Positions 5,276 to 6,184 of a DNA stretch of 6,184 nucleotides are shown in pieces. The position numbers and the translations under genes are program-made. The stretch lies in assembly GCA_022866645.1 (NCBI GenBank), contig JALHUQ010000201.1:1-6184 (forward strand), in the 5' to 3' direction. Numbering within the stretch: position 1 is the first letter of the stretch; each line of letters begins with the position of its first letter. This DNA comes from Woeseiaceae bacterium. GTDB taxonomy: Bacteria > Pseudomonadota > Gammaproteobacteria > Steroidobacterales > Woeseiaceae. The notes beneath the pieces are model-generated. The model saw only the letters and a program-made list of their open reading frames with translations, made no database searches and had not been told where the DNA came from.

Positions 5276-6184
5276 GCTTTTCCATGCGCCGATAGAGCGA
5301 TGCTCGTGTAAGACCCAATTCGCTTGCCGCCCTCGAGATATTGAAGCCGTGTTTACGCAACACCTTTTGTATCGTAACTTTCTCGAGGTGATCCAGATTC
5401 AGGAGGGTGGGTACGATGGCTATATTATTGCCTTGCACTCGCGAGGACTCGCTGTAATCCAGTTGCAGGTCGGCCGGTTCTAGCACCTCGCTCGCCGTAA
5501 GAATAGTCGCGCGTTCAACAGCGTGCCGAAGCGCACGAACGTTTCCTGGCCAGGCATAGGTCTGCAGCGCCTGTTCGGCAGCGGGCGAAAAACGGCGCTT
5601 CGTGCCACCGTACTTTTGGGAGTAGATAGCAGCGTAGTGATTCGCTATCGGCAGTATGTCCGCCTTGCGATCACGCAACGGCGGAACCGTGATTTCCACC
5701 GTATTCAGTCGGAACAACAGATCCTGCCGAAAGTGGTTTTCGTTCTTCAGCGTCGCGGCCGGGACATTCGTCGCGGCTACCACTCGCACGTCAATCGCCT
5801 GTGATTCATCGGACCCGACCGCGGTCACTCGCCGCTGCTCCAGAACGCGTAGCAGTTTTGCCTGCAGGTGCAACGGCAAATTGGCGATTTCGTCCAGGAA
5901 AACGGTACCGCCATCGGCCGCCTGAAAACGGCCCAGGCGGTCTTCACCAGCATCGGTGAATGCGCCTTTCTTATGGCCGAAGAGTTCGGACTCGAACAAT
6001 GATTCACTGATCGAGCCCATATCGATGGTGAGGAAAACGCGGTCGACGCGCTTGGACTGGCGATGCAATTCGCGGGCTATGAGTTCTTTACCGGTTCCGT
6101 TTTCGCCCAGTATCAGGACGTTGGCATCGGTCGGCGCCGCGCGACTGACCATGTCCATTAACTTTTGCATTTCGACCGACGCGC
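5265..6184 (-). CDS. NtrC-family sigma-54-dependent response regulator, 5' end beyond right edge
   Basis: The open frame continues past position 6184, with S-V-E immediately before the Met at 6170, so that Met is internal and the N-terminal part (expected to be a receiver domain) is outside the window. Numbered from that Met: Walker A GENGTGKE (22-29); GAFTDA (69-74) where most activators have GAFTGA, the loop that touches sigma-54; Walker B TVFLDE (89-94); sensor region ATN (133-135) with an arginine-rich stretch FRLNTVEITVPPLRDR (153-168); sensor II WPGNVR (207-212); and a C-terminal Fis-type helix-turn-helix (HGFNISRAASELGLTRASLY, 274-293). All ATPase motifs look functional. It activates sigma-54 promoters by ATP hydrolysis if the family rule holds. 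The next gene is the kinase, overlapping by 11 bp, giving the order regulator then kinase in one operon whose promoter lies to the right of the window. Confidence 0.93.
   Translation of the reverse strand, partial: ASVEMQKLMDMVSRAAPTDANVLILGENGTGKELIARELHRQSKRVDRVFLTIDMGSISESLFESELFGHKKGAFTDAGEDRLGRFQAADGGTVFLDEIANLPLHLQAKLLRVLEQRRVTAVGSDESQAIDVRVVAATNVPAATLKNENHFRQDLLFRLNTVEITVPPLRDRKADILPIANHYAAIYSQKYGGTKRRFSPAAEQALQTYAWPGNVRALRHAVERATILTASEVLEPADLQLDYSESSRVQGNNIAIVPTLLNLDHLEKVTIQKVLRKHGFNISRAASELGLTRASLYRRMEKHGL

Overview
The window looks like ordinary chromosome of a proteobacterium with moderate GC. A gammaproteobacterium is my best guess, from the NtrB/NtrC-type pair and the AAA-FHA family remnant, but no rRNA or marker gene confirms it. 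I see no IS element, CRISPR array, tRNA or rRNA gene, and no convincing terminator hairpin.

Left part (1-1273). On the minus strand, the left edge cuts the N-terminus of an HlyD-type secretion adaptor. It opens with the short LFR..AI motif and one membrane anchor typical of peptide or bacteriocin exporter adaptors. Upstream of it on the same strand is a small cysteine-containing protein of about 106-114 residues that I do not recognise. On the plus strand is what looks like the decaying end of an AAA-ATPase/FHA fusion gene. An ATPase tail (..SGGWPGKLDRLA..) lies in one frame and an FHA domain lacking its first strands lies in another. There is a stop codon directly before the FHA frame and no usable ribosome binding site.

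Middle part (1323-3926, plus strand). Three genes run in one direction. The first is a membrane fatty-acid desaturase with all three histidine boxes. The second is a YhiN/HI0933-family FAD flavoprotein. The third encodes a very small protein that reads as a single HEAT-type helical hairpin. Gaps are 50, 41 and 43 bp, and none of the first two genes has a good Shine-Dalgarno sequence.

Right part (3923-6184, minus strand). A two-component pair is transcribed from beyond the right edge: an NtrC-family sigma-54 activator, then an NtrY/NtrB-like membrane histidine kinase overlapping it by 11 bp. The activator carries GAFTDA instead of the textbook GAFTGA, and the kinase H-box is HEIMNSITP. The kinase meets the small HEAT gene tail to tail, with the two stop codons sharing bases.

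I found no clear candidate for a wholly new system. The points most worth a second look are the broken AAA-FHA gene, the small gene upstream of the exporter adaptor, the single-HEAT protein and the variant signature motifs of the two-component pair.
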